A stretch of 37,842 nucleotides of DNA from IMG/VR virus record IMGVR_UViG_3300031857_000558, positions 1 through 37,842 of that record; one strand, given 5' to 3'. Shown one piece after another: positions 7,204 to 15,774 of this stretch (positions are counted from its first letter, which is position 1; the number at the start of each line of letters is the position of its first letter). The notes below the pieces were generated by a model. The model searched no databases. It worked only from the letters and a program-made list of their open reading frames with translations, and had not been told where the DNA came from. The translations under genes and the position numbers were made by a program. Source of the DNA: a virus.

Positions 7204-8377
7204 ACTATCAGAAGGTGGATCTGTTACTGATGCCGCAATTCGGTATCGCCCTTCTAGTCGTGCAAGACGTAAACAATTAGGACGTACTAAAAAACTTCTA
7301 AGAAAGCATCGTTGGGATGCTTCAGACAATCAATTTTTCCTGAACAAAATTATGAAAGACAATGAGATGAGCGAAAAGATTTTCCTTGGTGTATCTGATT
7401 TCGATGATTTAATTACATCTGAAGTTTTACAGCGTCGCATTGATGCTGGTGTAACAACACTCCAACGTGAAACAACTGTGCTTGCCAATCGCAGTACATG
7501 GAAAGAGTGGGCAGAAAAACACTTCAAAGGAATGATGTTCGTTCAATCATCTTCTTCTGATGGTTTCTTAATTGAAGAAGATACAAACAACTTCGTTAAG
7601 TATGATGTAAATAGCAACTCAACTACTGTTCGTGCTTTTGGTGATGAAGACTTTATTGAAAGCATTATTGCAGAAGTTGAATCTAGTTTCTCTATTGTAA
7701 CTTCTTACATTGAGTGGGTTTACGGTAGCGATGGCAACTCTGTTAATGTTCCGCTGAATCGTGAACGTCTTCCTGTTGCAGAAATGTATCCTTTCCTCAA
7801 TGGTGAATCTCTGGAAGACTACTACGATCGTTACATGAATTCAAACGCAAACATTCTTCTACTGATCGGACCTCCAGGAACTGGTAAGACTACTTTCATT
7901 CGTGGATTGCTTGCACATCGTAATGCATCAGCCATTGTTACATACGATGCTGGTATTCTTGAGAAGGATGGTTTCTTTGCTCGCTTTATTGAAGACGATG
8001 CAAGCATTATGGTTCTTGAAGATAGCGATGCATTCTTGAAGTCTCGCAGCGATGGCAATACAATGATGCATCGTTTCTTGAACGTGGGTGATGGTCTTGT
8101 TACCACTAAAGGTAAGAAGATGATTTTCTCTACCAATCTTCCAAGCATTCGTGACATTGACTCTGCATTGGTTCGTCCAGGACGTTGTTTCGATATCGTT
8201 ACCTTTGCACCACTTGAAGTTCCTGAAGCACAAGCATTGGCTGACGCATTAGAAGTAAAACTTCCTGCTCGCCCACGTGGCAAAGAAACTGATAAGTACA
8301 GCATTGCTGAAGTGTTTAATGTTCAATCCGAAAACACTACAAAATCTCAAACAACTAGAAAGGTTGGGTTCATTTGA
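7172..8377 (+). CDS. AAA ATPase (BCS1-like core), role unknown
   Basis: The 401-residue protein has a basic N-terminus (RRKQLGRTKKLLRKHRW), a middle domain of unknown type and a C-terminal AAA core. That core has Walker A GPPGTGKT near residue 232, Walker B-like MVLEDSDAF, sensor 1 FSTNLPS, and RPGRCFDIV, the second-region arginine signature of BCS1-type AAA proteins. Walker B reads LEDSD, not the common LDEID. The ATG at 7172 follows an AGGTG ribosome site, and the in-frame GTG at 7163 lies within that site. The gene is embedded between gp55 and gp47 with overlapping ends, so it is co-expressed with recombination genes. Its substrate cannot be told from sequence. Confidence 0.85.
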   Translation: MSQSVRQLLRELSEGGSVTDAAIRYRPSSRARRKQLGRTKKLLRKHRWDASDNQFFLNKIMKDNEMSEKIFLGVSDFDDLITSEVLQRRIDAGVTTLQRETTVLANRSTWKEWAEKHFKGMMFVQSSSSDGFLIEEDTNNFVKYDVNSNSTTVRAFGDEDFIESIIAEVESSFSIVTSYIEWVYGSDGNSVNVPLNRERLPVAEMYPFLNGESLEDYYDRYMNSNANILLLIGPPGTGKTTFIRGLLAHRNASAIVTYDAGILEKDGFFARFIEDDASIMVLEDSDAFLKSRSDGNTMMHRFLNVGDGLVTTKGKKMIFSTNLPSIRDIDSALVRPGRCFDIVTFAPLEVPEAQALADALEVKLPARPRGKETDKYSIAEVFNVQSENTTKSQTTRKVGFI

Positions 8378-9429
8378 AATTAGCAATTATTACTGACCAA
8401 CACTTTGGTGCAAGAAATGATAGTATTGCCTTTTTAGATTTCTATGAAAAATTTTATGAAAATACTTTCTTTCCTACTATTGATTCTGCTGGCATTACTA
8501 CCGTACTTGTTCTTGGCGACACATTTGATCGACGCAAGTATGTAAACTTCTATGCTCTTCAGCGAGCCAAAGAAATGTTTTTCAGTAAGCTGGCTGAACG
8601 TAACATTAGTGTTCATATGCTGGCTGGCAATCATGATACTTACTTTAAGAATACCAATGATGTAAACTCTCCTGATTTACTTCTGCGTGAATATACAAAC
8701 ATCAACGTAATTGATCACCCAACTACAATTACTGTTGATGATACTGCAATCTGTATGATGCCTTGGATTTGTCCTGAGAACTATCAAGATTCAATTGATA
8801 CTCTCAAAGATACCCAAGCTGAAATCTGTATGGGGCATTTTGAAATTGCTGGGTTCTCAATGTACAGAGGAATGGAAAGTCATGAAGGGTTATCTAAAGA
8901 TCTTTTTAATAAGTTTGATCTCGTTTTCTCTGGGCATTATCACCATCGTTCAGATGACGGACACATCTATTATCTGGGAAACCCCTACGAACTCACATGG
9001 CAAGACTATAATGATCCCCGAGGATTTCACCTGTTTGATTTATCAACCAGAAAACTCGAATTCATCGGAAACCCTTATACTATGTTTGCACGAGTCGAAT
9101 ATGATGACAAAGAAGTTGAACCAGTTGAAATCGACAGCTTGGATCTAAAAGACAAATATGTCAAGTTGATTGTTGTAAATAAAACTGACTATTATAAATT
9201 TGACAAGTTCATTCAGAAGTTGTATAATAAGGGTTGCTCCGACATTAAGATTGTAGAAGATATGTCGGAGTTTCAAGAAGGTGAGATTGGTGAAGAAATC
9301 AATCTTGAAGATACAGTTTCTGTTCTCTCGCATTTTATTGATTCAGTTGAGACTGATGTTGATAAAGAACAAATTAAGACTTTCATGAAGAGTCTTTATA
9401 CTGAGGCAGTTAATATTGAGGTTGTTTAA
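8374..9429 (+). CDS. 47: Recombination endonuclease subunit gp47 (Mre11/SbcD-like)
   Basis: This is the nuclease half of the phage Mre11-Rad50 complex, which resects double-strand ends for recombination-dependent replication. The calcineurin-like phosphoesterase motifs are all visible: TDQHFG (Asp8, His10), GDTFDRR (Asp49), GNHD (85-88), GHFEIAG and GHYHHR. The length of 351 residues matches T4 gp47 (339). The start is a TTG overlapping the stop of the preceding gene as TTGA. No in-frame ATG occurs before the first catalytic motifs, so the TTG is required. It ends in a TAATG overlap with gp46. Confidence 0.96.
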   Translation: MKLAIITDQHFGARNDSIAFLDFYEKFYENTFFPTIDSAGITTVLVLGDTFDRRKYVNFYALQRAKEMFFSKLAERNISVHMLAGNHDTYFKNTNDVNSPDLLLREYTNINVIDHPTTITVDDTAICMMPWICPENYQDSIDTLKDTQAEICMGHFEIAGFSMYRGMESHEGLSKDLFNKFDLVFSGHYHHRSDDGHIYYLGNPYELTWQDYNDPRGFHLFDLSTRKLEFIGNPYTMFARVEYDDKEVEPVEIDSLDLKDKYVKLIVVNKTDYYKFDKFIQKLYNKGCSDIKIVEDMSEFQEGEIGEEINLEDTVSVLSHFIDSVETDVDKEQIKTFMKSLYTEAVNIEVV

Positions 9430-11147
9430 TGATTCTATTTAAGAGTGTGTCATGGAAGAACTTTCTCTCCACTGGCAATTCTGCTAACAAGATTTTACTG
9501 GACAAGTCACCAACTACTCTTATCATTGGTAAGAATGGCGAGGGTAAGTCCACTATTTTAGATGCTCTCTGCTTCGCCTTATTCGGCAAGCCTTTCCGCA
9601 ACATCAATAAAGCGCAATTGGTAAATTCTATCAATGGCAAGAACTGTATTGTTGAGATTGAATTCTCAATCAATGGTAAAGAGTATCGTGTTCTTCGTGG
9701 AATCAAACCAAATGTTTTTGAGATTTACGTCAATGATGACTTGATGAATCAAGATGCAGCAGCACGTGATTATCAAAAGGTTCTTGAGCAACAAATTTTA
9801 AAGCTGAACTATAAGACATTCACTCAGGTGGTTATCTTAGGTTCAGCTTCCTTTGTACCATTCATGCAGTTGTCTACTGCTATGCGTCGTGAAGTTATTG
9901 AAGACATTCTTGACATTCGCATCTTCTCTACTATGAATCAGTTATTGAAAGAAAAAGCCAATGATACAAAAGCTGAGATCTCCAGAATTGAATCAGAGAT
10001 TACGACAGCAAAGACTAAAGTCGATGGACAATCACTACTCATTAAAACTCTTACTGATGCCAAGTCAGATTCTATTAAATCGTTACTATCTAAAGTCGAA
10101 AATAATAACGAACAAATACTCACTTGCGAAGGTGTTGTGGCATCGTTGGTTGCTGAGATTACCACACTTAAATCACGAACTGCGGAAAAGAGCAGGATTG
10201 ATAGTGATCTTGAAACAGCGAAGGAATGGAAAACTAAACTTACTTCCAAAGTCGATGATTGGTCGTCACACACAGAGTTCTTTGCTGAGAATGAAGTTTG
10301 CCCATCTTGCTCGCAAGGAATTCCCCATGATCATAAAGCCACGATTGTCTCAGAGTTGCAAGGTAAGATTGAACTTGAAACAAAACGTCTCGATGATTTG
10401 AATACTGTTTTAACTAGATTGAATGGTGAGTTAGCTGCGATCAATAACTTAGTCAATCAAATCACTGATAAGAACATTGAACTCTCTACACAAAATAGTA
10501 CAATCACTGTTCTTAATCGACAGAACTCTGAACTGCAAGCTGAGATTGAAGCGCACAAAACTGATACGACTAATGTTGATGAAGAAAAACGTAAGCTGAA
10601 AGAGTTGGCAACTGAGGCACTTGATAAGATTAAGCTGAAGACTTCTTTGCTAGACAAACGCAATCTTGAAGAAGTCGCTGCAATTCTATTGAAAGATTCT
10701 GGTATCAAAACAGCCATCATTCGTGAGTATCTTCCAGTGATGAATAAGTTAATCAACAAATACCTTCAAGCAATGGATGCTTACATCCACTTTGAACTTG
10801 ATGAGAACTTCAACGAATCTGTCAAGTCTCGTTTCCGTGATGATTTTACTTACGCTAGTTTCTCTGAAGGTGAAAAGATGCGTATTGACTTGGCAATCTT
10901 ATTCACTTGGCGTCAAGTGGCAAAGATGAAAAACTCAGTTAACACCAACTTGTTATTGCTTGATGAGATCTTTGATTCTTCTCTTGATACCGCAGGCACT
11001 GATTACTTCTTGAACCTGATGAATACGTTTGGTGAAAATACAAACATCTTCGTTATCTCTCACAAAGGCGATCAGCTGTTCGAAAAGTTCCGTAGCGTAG
11101 TCAAGTTTGAGAAACGCAACGATTTCAGCGTTATTGCAACTCCATAA
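9429..11147 (+). CDS. 46: Recombination endonuclease subunit gp46 (Rad50/SbcC-like ATPase)
   Basis: This is the SMC-like ATPase partner of gp47. The 572-residue protein (T4 gp46 is 560) shows Walker A GKNGEGKS (34-41), two long coiled-coil arms, a zinc-hook CPSC near residue 290, the ABC signature SEGEKMRIDLA near 478 and Walker B LLLLDEIFDSSLD near 508. The ATG overlaps the gp47 stop, giving tight translational coupling and balanced subunit amounts. The gene is followed by a weak hairpin and a new promoter. Confidence 0.96.
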   Translation: MILFKSVSWKNFLSTGNSANKILLDKSPTTLIIGKNGEGKSTILDALCFALFGKPFRNINKAQLVNSINGKNCIVEIEFSINGKEYRVLRGIKPNVFEIYVNDDLMNQDAAARDYQKVLEQQILKLNYKTFTQVVILGSASFVPFMQLSTAMRREVIEDILDIRIFSTMNQLLKEKANDTKAEISRIESEITTAKTKVDGQSLLIKTLTDAKSDSIKSLLSKVENNNEQILTCEGVVASLVAEITTLKSRTAEKSRIDSDLETAKEWKTKLTSKVDDWSSHTEFFAENEVCPSCSQGIPHDHKATIVSELQGKIELETKRLDDLNTVLTRLNGELAAINNLVNQITDKNIELSTQNSTITVLNRQNSELQAEIEAHKTDTTNVDEEKRKLKELATEALDKIKLKTSLLDKRNLEEVAAILLKDSGIKTAIIREYLPVMNKLINKYLQAMDAYIHFELDENFNESVKSRFRDDFTYASFSEGEKMRIDLAILFTWRQVAKMKNSVNTNLLLLDEIFDSSLDTAGTDYFLNLMNTFGENTNIFVISHKGDQLFEKFRSVVKFEKRNDFSVIATP

Positions 11148-11151
11148 ATAA

Positions 11152-11168
11152 CCCTACACCCAGTAGGG
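11152..11168 (+). other. Stem-loop CCCTAC-N5-GTAGGG
   Basis: A 6 bp perfect stem with a 5-base loop, 4 bases after the gp46 stop. There is no U-tract. The same stem sequence recurs as a true terminator at 21179-21202. Confidence 0.5.
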
Positions 11169-11172
11169 GCAT

Positions 11173-11185
11173 GTAAGTTGTTGAT
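11173..11185 (+). repeat. 13-mer GTAAGTTGTTGAT, copy 1
   Basis: Exact 13-base repeat. It also occurs at 13635-13647 on the same strand and inverted at 21135-21147. Each copy lies 30-70 bases upstream of an early-type promoter. Confidence 0.7.
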
Positions 11186-11217
11186 TCTACAGGGGAAAAT
11201 TCTCTTGTTGTCTTTTA

Positions 11218-11246
11218 TTCCGTTTTGATGTATACTTCTAGTATTG
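11218..11246 (+). promoter_or_regulatory. Sigma70-type promoter for the small gene and CobT-like gene
   Basis: TTGTCT (11218-11223), a 17 bp spacer and TATACT (11241-11246), with the TTTTATTC extension seen at other promoters here. The transcript would begin near the conserved leader TATTGATTAGGAGAAAA, which is also found after the 13699 promoter. Confidence 0.75.
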
Positions 11247-11262
11247 ATTAGGAGAAAACATT

Positions 11263-11454
11263 ATGTGGAACGACTTTACAGACTTTGACCTTGCTACCCT
11301 TGCTGGTAGCTATGGATTGCAAGACTACCTAAGATTCAATGATAAATTGCAACTTTCCAACAGGGAAGAAGTTGAGTGCATGATCACTGAATACGAATAC
11401 AATCTTGCATTTGGCGACCCTGTTGACTTTAATTCAGAAGTCGAGTATACTTAA
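11263..11454 (+). CDS. Small acidic protein, unknown
   Basis: A 63-residue acidic protein rich in aromatic residues (MWNDFTDFDL...). I recognise no family. It has a strong AGGAG ribosome site in the shared leader and is the first gene after its promoter, followed 21 bases later by the CobT-like gene. Its expression signals make it credible despite its size. Confidence 0.7.
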   Translation: MWNDFTDFDLATLAGSYGLQDYLRFNDKLQLSNREEVECMITEYEYNLAFGDPVDFNSEVEYT

Positions 11455-11475
11455 TCTATTGAACAGGAATAAATT

Positions 11476-13638
11476 ATGACAAATACCTCATCTGAACTTG
11501 GTGCAAAGCTACTTGCAAACGAAGACATCTCTGTTATTCGTGCACGTGTTTCAACTGCATCATTCGATATTAAGAATCGTGTGCTTACACTTCCGCAATG
11601 GAAGGATCTTACTGTTACCGTAGAAGGTATGCTTATTGGTCATGAAGTTGGTCACGCACTTTATACCACTGACGACTATCTTGAACCACTCAAAGATAAT
11701 TACAAACTCAAAGGTTACTTGAACATTCTTGAGGATGTACGCATCGAGAAATTGATGAAGCGTAAGTATCCAGGTATCCGTAAGACAATGAATGTCGGCT
11801 ACAAAGAACTCAACGACAAAGACTTCTTTGGTGTTAAGAAAGTTCAAGATTTTAACACACTGAATTTGATTGACCGAATCAATCTTTATTTCAAAGCTGG
11901 ATTCCAGTGCGGAGTTAAATTTGATTCAGAAGAAAAACAATTCGTAGTTCGTGCTGAACGCACTGAAACTATTGAAGAAGTTGTAGCATTGGGTCAAGAA
12001 ATTTACGATTACTCTCTTGAGAAAGCAATTGAACGTAAGAAAAGATCGCATGAAACTAATCCTATAGATCTTGAAGATCTAGAAGATGATGTAGAAACCG
12101 ATGATGAAGATGAAGATAACTTTGACGATGATACATTTGATTCTTCTGAATATGACGAAGAAGGTGAGTTGATTGAAGATGACGATGGTGATATTCGTCA
12201 ATGGCAAGCTGGTCGCAGCCAACCAAGTAAAACAGTAGATGAAAAGATCGAAGAAGAAGCTGAGGCAGAAATCGAAGCTAAAACTGATCGTGTATTCGAA
12301 GAAAAGCTAAAAGAACTTGCTGATGAAGGCACAGAATATCGCTACTGGAAACTCGATGAACGTGACCCGATTGTTAATCCAGTTGTAGGTTACAAAACTA
12401 TTCTCGAAGAAACTGTAGGTGTTGAAGAGTATATTACTGCATCTAATAGAAAAGACATTGACAAATTCAAAGTTGATTCAAATCGTGTAGTCAACTATCT
12501 GATCAAAGAATTCGAGATGCGTAAGTCTGCCTCCATGTACAAACGTGCGCAGACTTCAAAGATTGGTTCTTTGGATATGAAGAAAATTTGGGGCTACCAG
12601 TTGAATGATGACTTGTTCAAACGTGTAACTGTTGTTCAGAAAGGTAAGAATCATGGTATGATCTTCTTGTTGGACTGGTCTGGTTCTATGGATGGCGTGA
12701 TTGACGACACAGTCAAGCAAGTTATAAACTTGGCTATGTTCTGTCAACGTGCTCAGATTCCTTACCAAGTATTTGCATTTACTACGCAATACAACTTGTT
12801 CAAAGGTGAGTATGATCATGGCAAACTGGCTGCAAAGAAACAAGAGTTTTACTCATCAGAAGGTTTGTTGGGTAATGCTGTGAATGGTGACTTTGCATTG
12901 CTTGAGTTCTTCTCTCACAAAATGTCGAATGTTGAATTTAATTTAATGGTTCGTCGTTTATTCACTGCTAGATATTTGAACTACTGTGATGGATACTCAA
13001 TGGGTGGCACTCCACTGAATGAAGCATTGTCTTATATGGTTGACTATCTTCCAAAGTTTATGCGTTCCCATGGCGTAGAGAAAATGTCTTTGATTACATT
13101 GACTGATGGTGAAGGTGGTTCTCTTGTTACTTCAAGTGGTCGTTATTTGGATAACGATCGGTTTGACGTGCTTGATGGTCAATATAAGAAAATTAAGATT
13201 AAGAACTTTTTGAAAGATCCTAAAACTAAAAAAGATTATTTGATAGATCGTAGCGGCACTACTCAAACTGAAGCAATTCTTCGTTTGATCAAAGATCGTT
13301 ATGATGTGAACAGCGTGGGCTTCTTTGTCTGCCGCAATGGTCGTCGTGAATTGTCTGCTGCAGTTCATAACAATCTTGCTGGTTTTACTGGAAACACTGA
13401 CATCATGGTTGAAGATATGCGTAAAGAATTCAGAGAAAATGGTTTTGCGTCTATCAAGAACACTGGTCGTGATGACTTGTTTGTTGTACCGCAGAACAAA
13501 CTTACTTTTGAAGACGCTGATATCGTGGTTGAAGAAAAGCAAAGTGCACGCCAGATTGCTCGAATGTTCACCAAACAAATGAGCGGACAGCGTACGAGTC
13601 GAGTGCTTCTGAATCAGTTTATAGGCTACGTTGCGTAA
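11476..13638 (+). CDS. CobT-like protein: HExxH metallopeptidase-like plus VWA domain
   Basis: The 720-residue protein begins with a zinc-peptidase-like domain (GHEVGH, His56-Glu57...His60, with a later ILEDVRIEKLMK helix). A very acidic linker follows at about 195-245, then a charged helical segment, then a von Willebrand A domain with MIDAS motif DWSGSM near 400, a Thr in GGTPL and DGEGG. This layout matches the phage proteins annotated as CobT-like or as peptidases in T4-like marine phages. True CobT is a subunit of aerobic cobaltochelatase. Here it pairs with a CobS/MoxR-like ATPase (14016-15155), the classic MoxR-VWA partnership for remodelling a target protein or inserting metal. No cobalamin pathway gene is nearby, so cobalt chelation should not be assumed. 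Confidence 0.88.
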   Translation: MTNTSSELGAKLLANEDISVIRARVSTASFDIKNRVLTLPQWKDLTVTVEGMLIGHEVGHALYTTDDYLEPLKDNYKLKGYLNILEDVRIEKLMKRKYPGIRKTMNVGYKELNDKDFFGVKKVQDFNTLNLIDRINLYFKAGFQCGVKFDSEEKQFVVRAERTETIEEVVALGQEIYDYSLEKAIERKKRSHETNPIDLEDLEDDVETDDEDEDNFDDDTFDSSEYDEEGELIEDDDGDIRQWQAGRSQPSKTVDEKIEEEAEAEIEAKTDRVFEEKLKELADEGTEYRYWKLDERDPIVNPVVGYKTILEETVGVEEYITASNRKDIDKFKVDSNRVVNYLIKEFEMRKSASMYKRAQTSKIGSLDMKKIWGYQLNDDLFKRVTVVQKGKNHGMIFLLDWSGSMDGVIDDTVKQVINLAMFCQRAQIPYQVFAFTTQYNLFKGEYDHGKLAAKKQEFYSSEGLLGNAVNGDFALLEFFSHKMSNVEFNLMVRRLFTARYLNYCDGYSMGGTPLNEALSYMVDYLPKFMRSHGVEKMSLITLTDGEGGSLVTSSGRYLDNDRFDVLDGQYKKIKIKNFLKDPKTKKDYLIDRSGTTQTEAILRLIKDRYDVNSVGFFVCRNGRRELSAAVHNNLAGFTGNTDIMVEDMRKEFRENGFASIKNTGRDDLFVVPQNKLTFEDADIVVEEKQSARQIARMFTKQMSGQRTSRVLLNQFIGYVA

Positions 13639-13647
13639 GTTGTTGAT
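13635..13647 (+). repeat. 13-mer GTAAGTTGTTGAT, copy 2
   Basis: Exact copy of the 13-mer at 11173-11185. It overlaps the stop codon of the CobT-like gene and precedes the promoter at 13699. Confidence 0.7.
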
Positions 13648-13648
13648 C

Positions 13649-13673
13649 TAGAAAGGGAAATAATCCCCTTCTA
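13649..13673 (+). other. Imperfect stem-loop downstream of the CobT-like gene
   Basis: TAGAAAGGG pairs with CCCCTTCTA through eight base pairs with one A-C mismatch and a 7-base loop. The following bases are not a clean U-tract, so it may be an attenuating or mRNA-stabilising hairpin more than a full terminator. Confidence 0.45.
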
Positions 13674-13698
13674 TCTGTAGGGTTATTATACGAGGGTG

Positions 13699-13727
13699 TT
13701 TACTTTAATTCGCACCTGATGTATAAT
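13699..13727 (+). promoter_or_regulatory. Sigma70-type early promoter (TTTAATTC type)
   Basis: TTTACT (13699-13704), a 17 bp spacer beginning TTAATTC, then TATAAT (13722-13727). The leader repeats TATTGATTAGGAGAAAA from the 11218 promoter. Confidence 0.88.
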
Positions 13728-13751
13728 AACTCTATTGATTAGGAGAAAATG

Positions 13752-13958
13752 ATGACAAAACTTACTTATTCTGATATAGCTGCTGAACTGCGTGATACAT
13801 CCCACGTATCAATGCAAACTAAAGGTAGCTATTCTTATGCCACTGGATTGTATGAATCAATTCTTGCATCCTTGGTCGTTGATCTTCCAAAGCACAAACA
13901 AATGGAAGTGATTCGTGGTTTGCAAAGCGCACGTGAGCGCATGCAAAAAGATGCTTGA
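13752..13958 (+). CDS. Small protein, unknown
   Basis: A 68-residue, probably helical protein (MTKLTYSDIAAELRDT... to ARERMQKDA) with no recognised family. Tandem ATGs lie at 13749 and 13752; the second has the better 6-base spacing from AGGAG. It is the only gene between its own promoter and the next one. Its stop codon lies inside the -35 box of the following promoter. Confidence 0.72.
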   Translation: MTKLTYSDIAAELRDTSHVSMQTKGSYSYATGLYESILASLVVDLPKHKQMEVIRGLQSARERMQKDA

Positions 13959-13983
13959 CTTTTATTGAGTCTTGCAGTATAAT
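13955..13983 (+). promoter_or_regulatory. Sigma70-type promoter for the CobS-like gene
   Basis: TTGACT (13955-13960), a 17 bp spacer and TATAAT (13978-13983). The -35 box contains the stop codon of the preceding gene. Confidence 0.85.
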
Positions 13984-14015
13984 AGTTTTTATGATGATTT
14001 ATTATGGAGAATGTG

Positions 14016-15155
14016 ATGAGTAATGATGCCTTTCGTTCGCAGTTTGAAGCAAAACTGTTTGAGATGTTCCCTGACGTGCAAACGACAGGAACTATTAAAA
14101 ATTCTGAGCTGCTAGATACAATGCGTGCACTTGGAACAAAAACCTCACCCAAATGGTTGATGGCTAATCGAGTGGGACGTGGTTTGTATTCAATCCAAGG
14201 ATCCAAGTCTAATGTTGTTACGAAAGAAGAAGTGATGCAATCCTTCACAGTTGATTATACGAACACTGAGTCCTTGATTCCCAAGAAAGACTCAAACTTT
14301 GTTCCATTCGGTAACTACACTGACCTAGAGAACATTATCAAATCGGGTATTTTCTATCCAGCCTACATCAGTGGACCAACTGGGAACGGCAAATCCACAA
14401 TGGTGGAACAAATCTGTGCCAAGCACAAGAAACCACTCATTCGTGTTAACCTCAACATGATGACTGACGAAGAACAACTCATCGGTTCCAAAACTCTAGA
14501 GAATGGTAACGTCCAGATTGTCGAAGGACCAGTGCTTATCGCCATGCGCAATGGTACTTCTTTGTTGCTTGATGAGATTGACGCTGGCTCCGCAAATACT
14601 TTGCTTTGCTTACAACCAATTCTTGAAGGTAAGCCATACTACTTCAAACTCAAGAACGAGATGATTGTTCCGAAAGAAGGTTTCAATGTCTTTGCCACTG
14701 CGAATACCAAGGGTAAGGGTAGTGACGATGGTCGTTACATTGGTACGAACGTCTTGAACGAAGCATTCTTGGAAAGATTCGCTGTTACCTTTGAACAGGA
14801 ATATCCAACTGCTAAAGTTGAAGTTAAAATTATCAAGAATCTCATGGAAACATATTCGTGTGTCAACGAAGTGTTTGCAGAGACCCTCGTGAAGTGGGCT
14901 GAAGCAATTCGTCGCACTTTCGATGATGGTGGCGTTGATGAAACTATTACGACTCGTCGTATGATTCACATCGTTCGTGCGTATGCAATCTTCAAGAATG
15001 AGAAGAAAGCTGTTGAACTTTGCTGCAATCGTTTTGATTCTGCAACTAAGATGGCATTCATCGACTTGTACGAGAAGGTTGCAAATCCAGAACCAGAAGC
15101 ACCTTCCCAACCAGAAGTTGCAACTGTTGATCCTACACAAGAAATCCCGTTTTAA
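14016..15155 (+). CDS. CobS/MoxR-like AAA+ ATPase
   Basis: The 379-residue protein has an N-terminal domain of about 65 residues ending in PKWLMANRVGRGLYSI and then an AAA+ core. The core has Walker A GPTGNGKS near residue 121, Walker B LLLDEIDAG near 185 and sensor region FATANT. This is the CobS/MoxR clade, the ATPase partner of VWA proteins such as the CobT-like product two genes upstream. I chose the ATG at 14016, which follows GGAGA; the in-frame ATG at 14004 overlaps that site. The N-terminal domain recurs as a separate protein in the next gene, suggesting that both recognise the same partner or ligand. Confidence 0.9.
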   Translation: MSNDAFRSQFEAKLFEMFPDVQTTGTIKNSELLDTMRALGTKTSPKWLMANRVGRGLYSIQGSKSNVVTKEEVMQSFTVDYTNTESLIPKKDSNFVPFGNYTDLENIIKSGIFYPAYISGPTGNGKSTMVEQICAKHKKPLIRVNLNMMTDEEQLIGSKTLENGNVQIVEGPVLIAMRNGTSLLLDEIDAGSANTLLCLQPILEGKPYYFKLKNEMIVPKEGFNVFATANTKGKGSDDGRYIGTNVLNEAFLERFAVTFEQEYPTAKVEVKIIKNLMETYSCVNEVFAETLVKWAEAIRRTFDDGGVDETITTRRMIHIVRAYAIFKNEKKAVELCCNRFDSATKMAFIDLYEKVANPEPEAPSQPEVATVDPTQEIPF

Positions 15156-15162
15156 ATAAATG

Positions 15163-15191
15163 TTGACTTTAATTCGATCTTGTGGTATAAT
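15163..15191 (+). promoter_or_regulatory. Sigma70-type early promoter (TTTAATTC type)
   Basis: TTGACT (15163-15168), spacer of 17 bp beginning TTAATTCGATC, then TATAAT (15186-15191). It is almost identical to the promoter at 21965. Confidence 0.9.
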
Positions 15192-15223
15192 TGTTACTTG
15201 AAACTTGAAAAAGGAAATTTGTT

Positions 15224-15694
15224 ATGTTGAAATTTAATGCTCTGTCTAATTCGCAAAAGAAATGTGTTGTTGCTCTAATCGAGCACTCACCTGCTCTTAA
15301 GAAAACTGGTCGTATCACTTTGAAAGAAGTGGTTGCGATTACTCAAGATCTTGCCTCACAGCGTGATGCTGGTGGTGTGAAGATTGGGTATCCAAACTGG
15401 TTGTTTAAGAGCAACAAAGTAGAGAAAGGTATTTACCAATTACCTTTGCCTACCGAACATGACCTTAGCGACTACGCTAAGTCATCTGTAAAACCTGCAA
15501 AGGTTAACAAAGTTGCTAAAGCACTCGCTAAAGTTAAAGCAGTGAAAGTAGCTACAACCAAGAAATCTATTGCTTCTGATGAAGAAGTTGTTTCTGGTTC
15601 ACGTCTTGCACGGATTGTCGAAGAATCTTCATACGTTGACGAAGACGTTGAAGACTTCAATCAGATTCTCCGTGACAACGGCATCGAAGTTTAA
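15224..15694 (+). CDS. Protein with the CobS N-terminal-type domain and a Lys/Ala-rich tail
   Basis: The 156-residue product has a first domain (residues 1-70, ending YPNWLFKSNKVEKGIYQLP) that resembles the N-terminus of the CobS-like ATPase: a TGxI segment, then P-x-W-L-x3-N-x-V-x2-G-x-Y. A Lys/Ala/Val-rich linker and a short acidic C-terminus follow. The gene has its own promoter, a good AAAGGAAA ribosome site and a strong terminator, so it is a single-gene transcription unit. Function is unknown; it may bind the same partner as the CobS-like protein, or nucleic acid through its basic linker. Confidence 0.85.
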   Translation: MLKFNALSNSQKKCVVALIEHSPALKKTGRITLKEVVAITQDLASQRDAGGVKIGYPNWLFKSNKVEKGIYQLPLPTEHDLSDYAKSSVKPAKVNKVAKALAKVKAVKVATTKKSIASDEEVVSGSRLARIVEESSYVDEDVEDFNQILRDNGIEV

Positions 15695-15703
15695 GTTCTC
15701 GCA

Positions 15704-15743
15704 GATGGGTAGGGGTTTGCCATCTCCCCTCCCATCTTTTTTT
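15704..15743 (+). terminator. Rho-independent terminator
   Basis: Stem of 11 bp (GATGGG plus AGGGG against CCCCT plus CCCATC, with one bulged T), a 10-base loop, then seven T residues. Confidence 0.92.
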
Positions 15744-15774
15744 AATGATGGTGTTATTATGGAGATATTATTTA

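Noticed and set aside
11143-11150. CATAAATA after gp46 as a late promoter
   Set aside because: It overlaps the stop codon of gp46, and the convincing promoter for the next gene is the sigma70-type one at 11218. The same caution applies to CATAAATA at 19486.
13835-14248. Long minus-strand frame spanning the promoter at 13955
   Set aside because: It crosses two well-supported plus-strand genes and a promoter and has no ribosome site. Other long minus-strand frames in the window are likewise shadows of plus-strand genes.
11476-15155. Aerobic cobaltochelatase or cobalamin synthesis
   Set aside because: Only CobS- and CobT-like parts are present, with no CobN or other corrin pathway gene, and an HExxH domain argues for another role.
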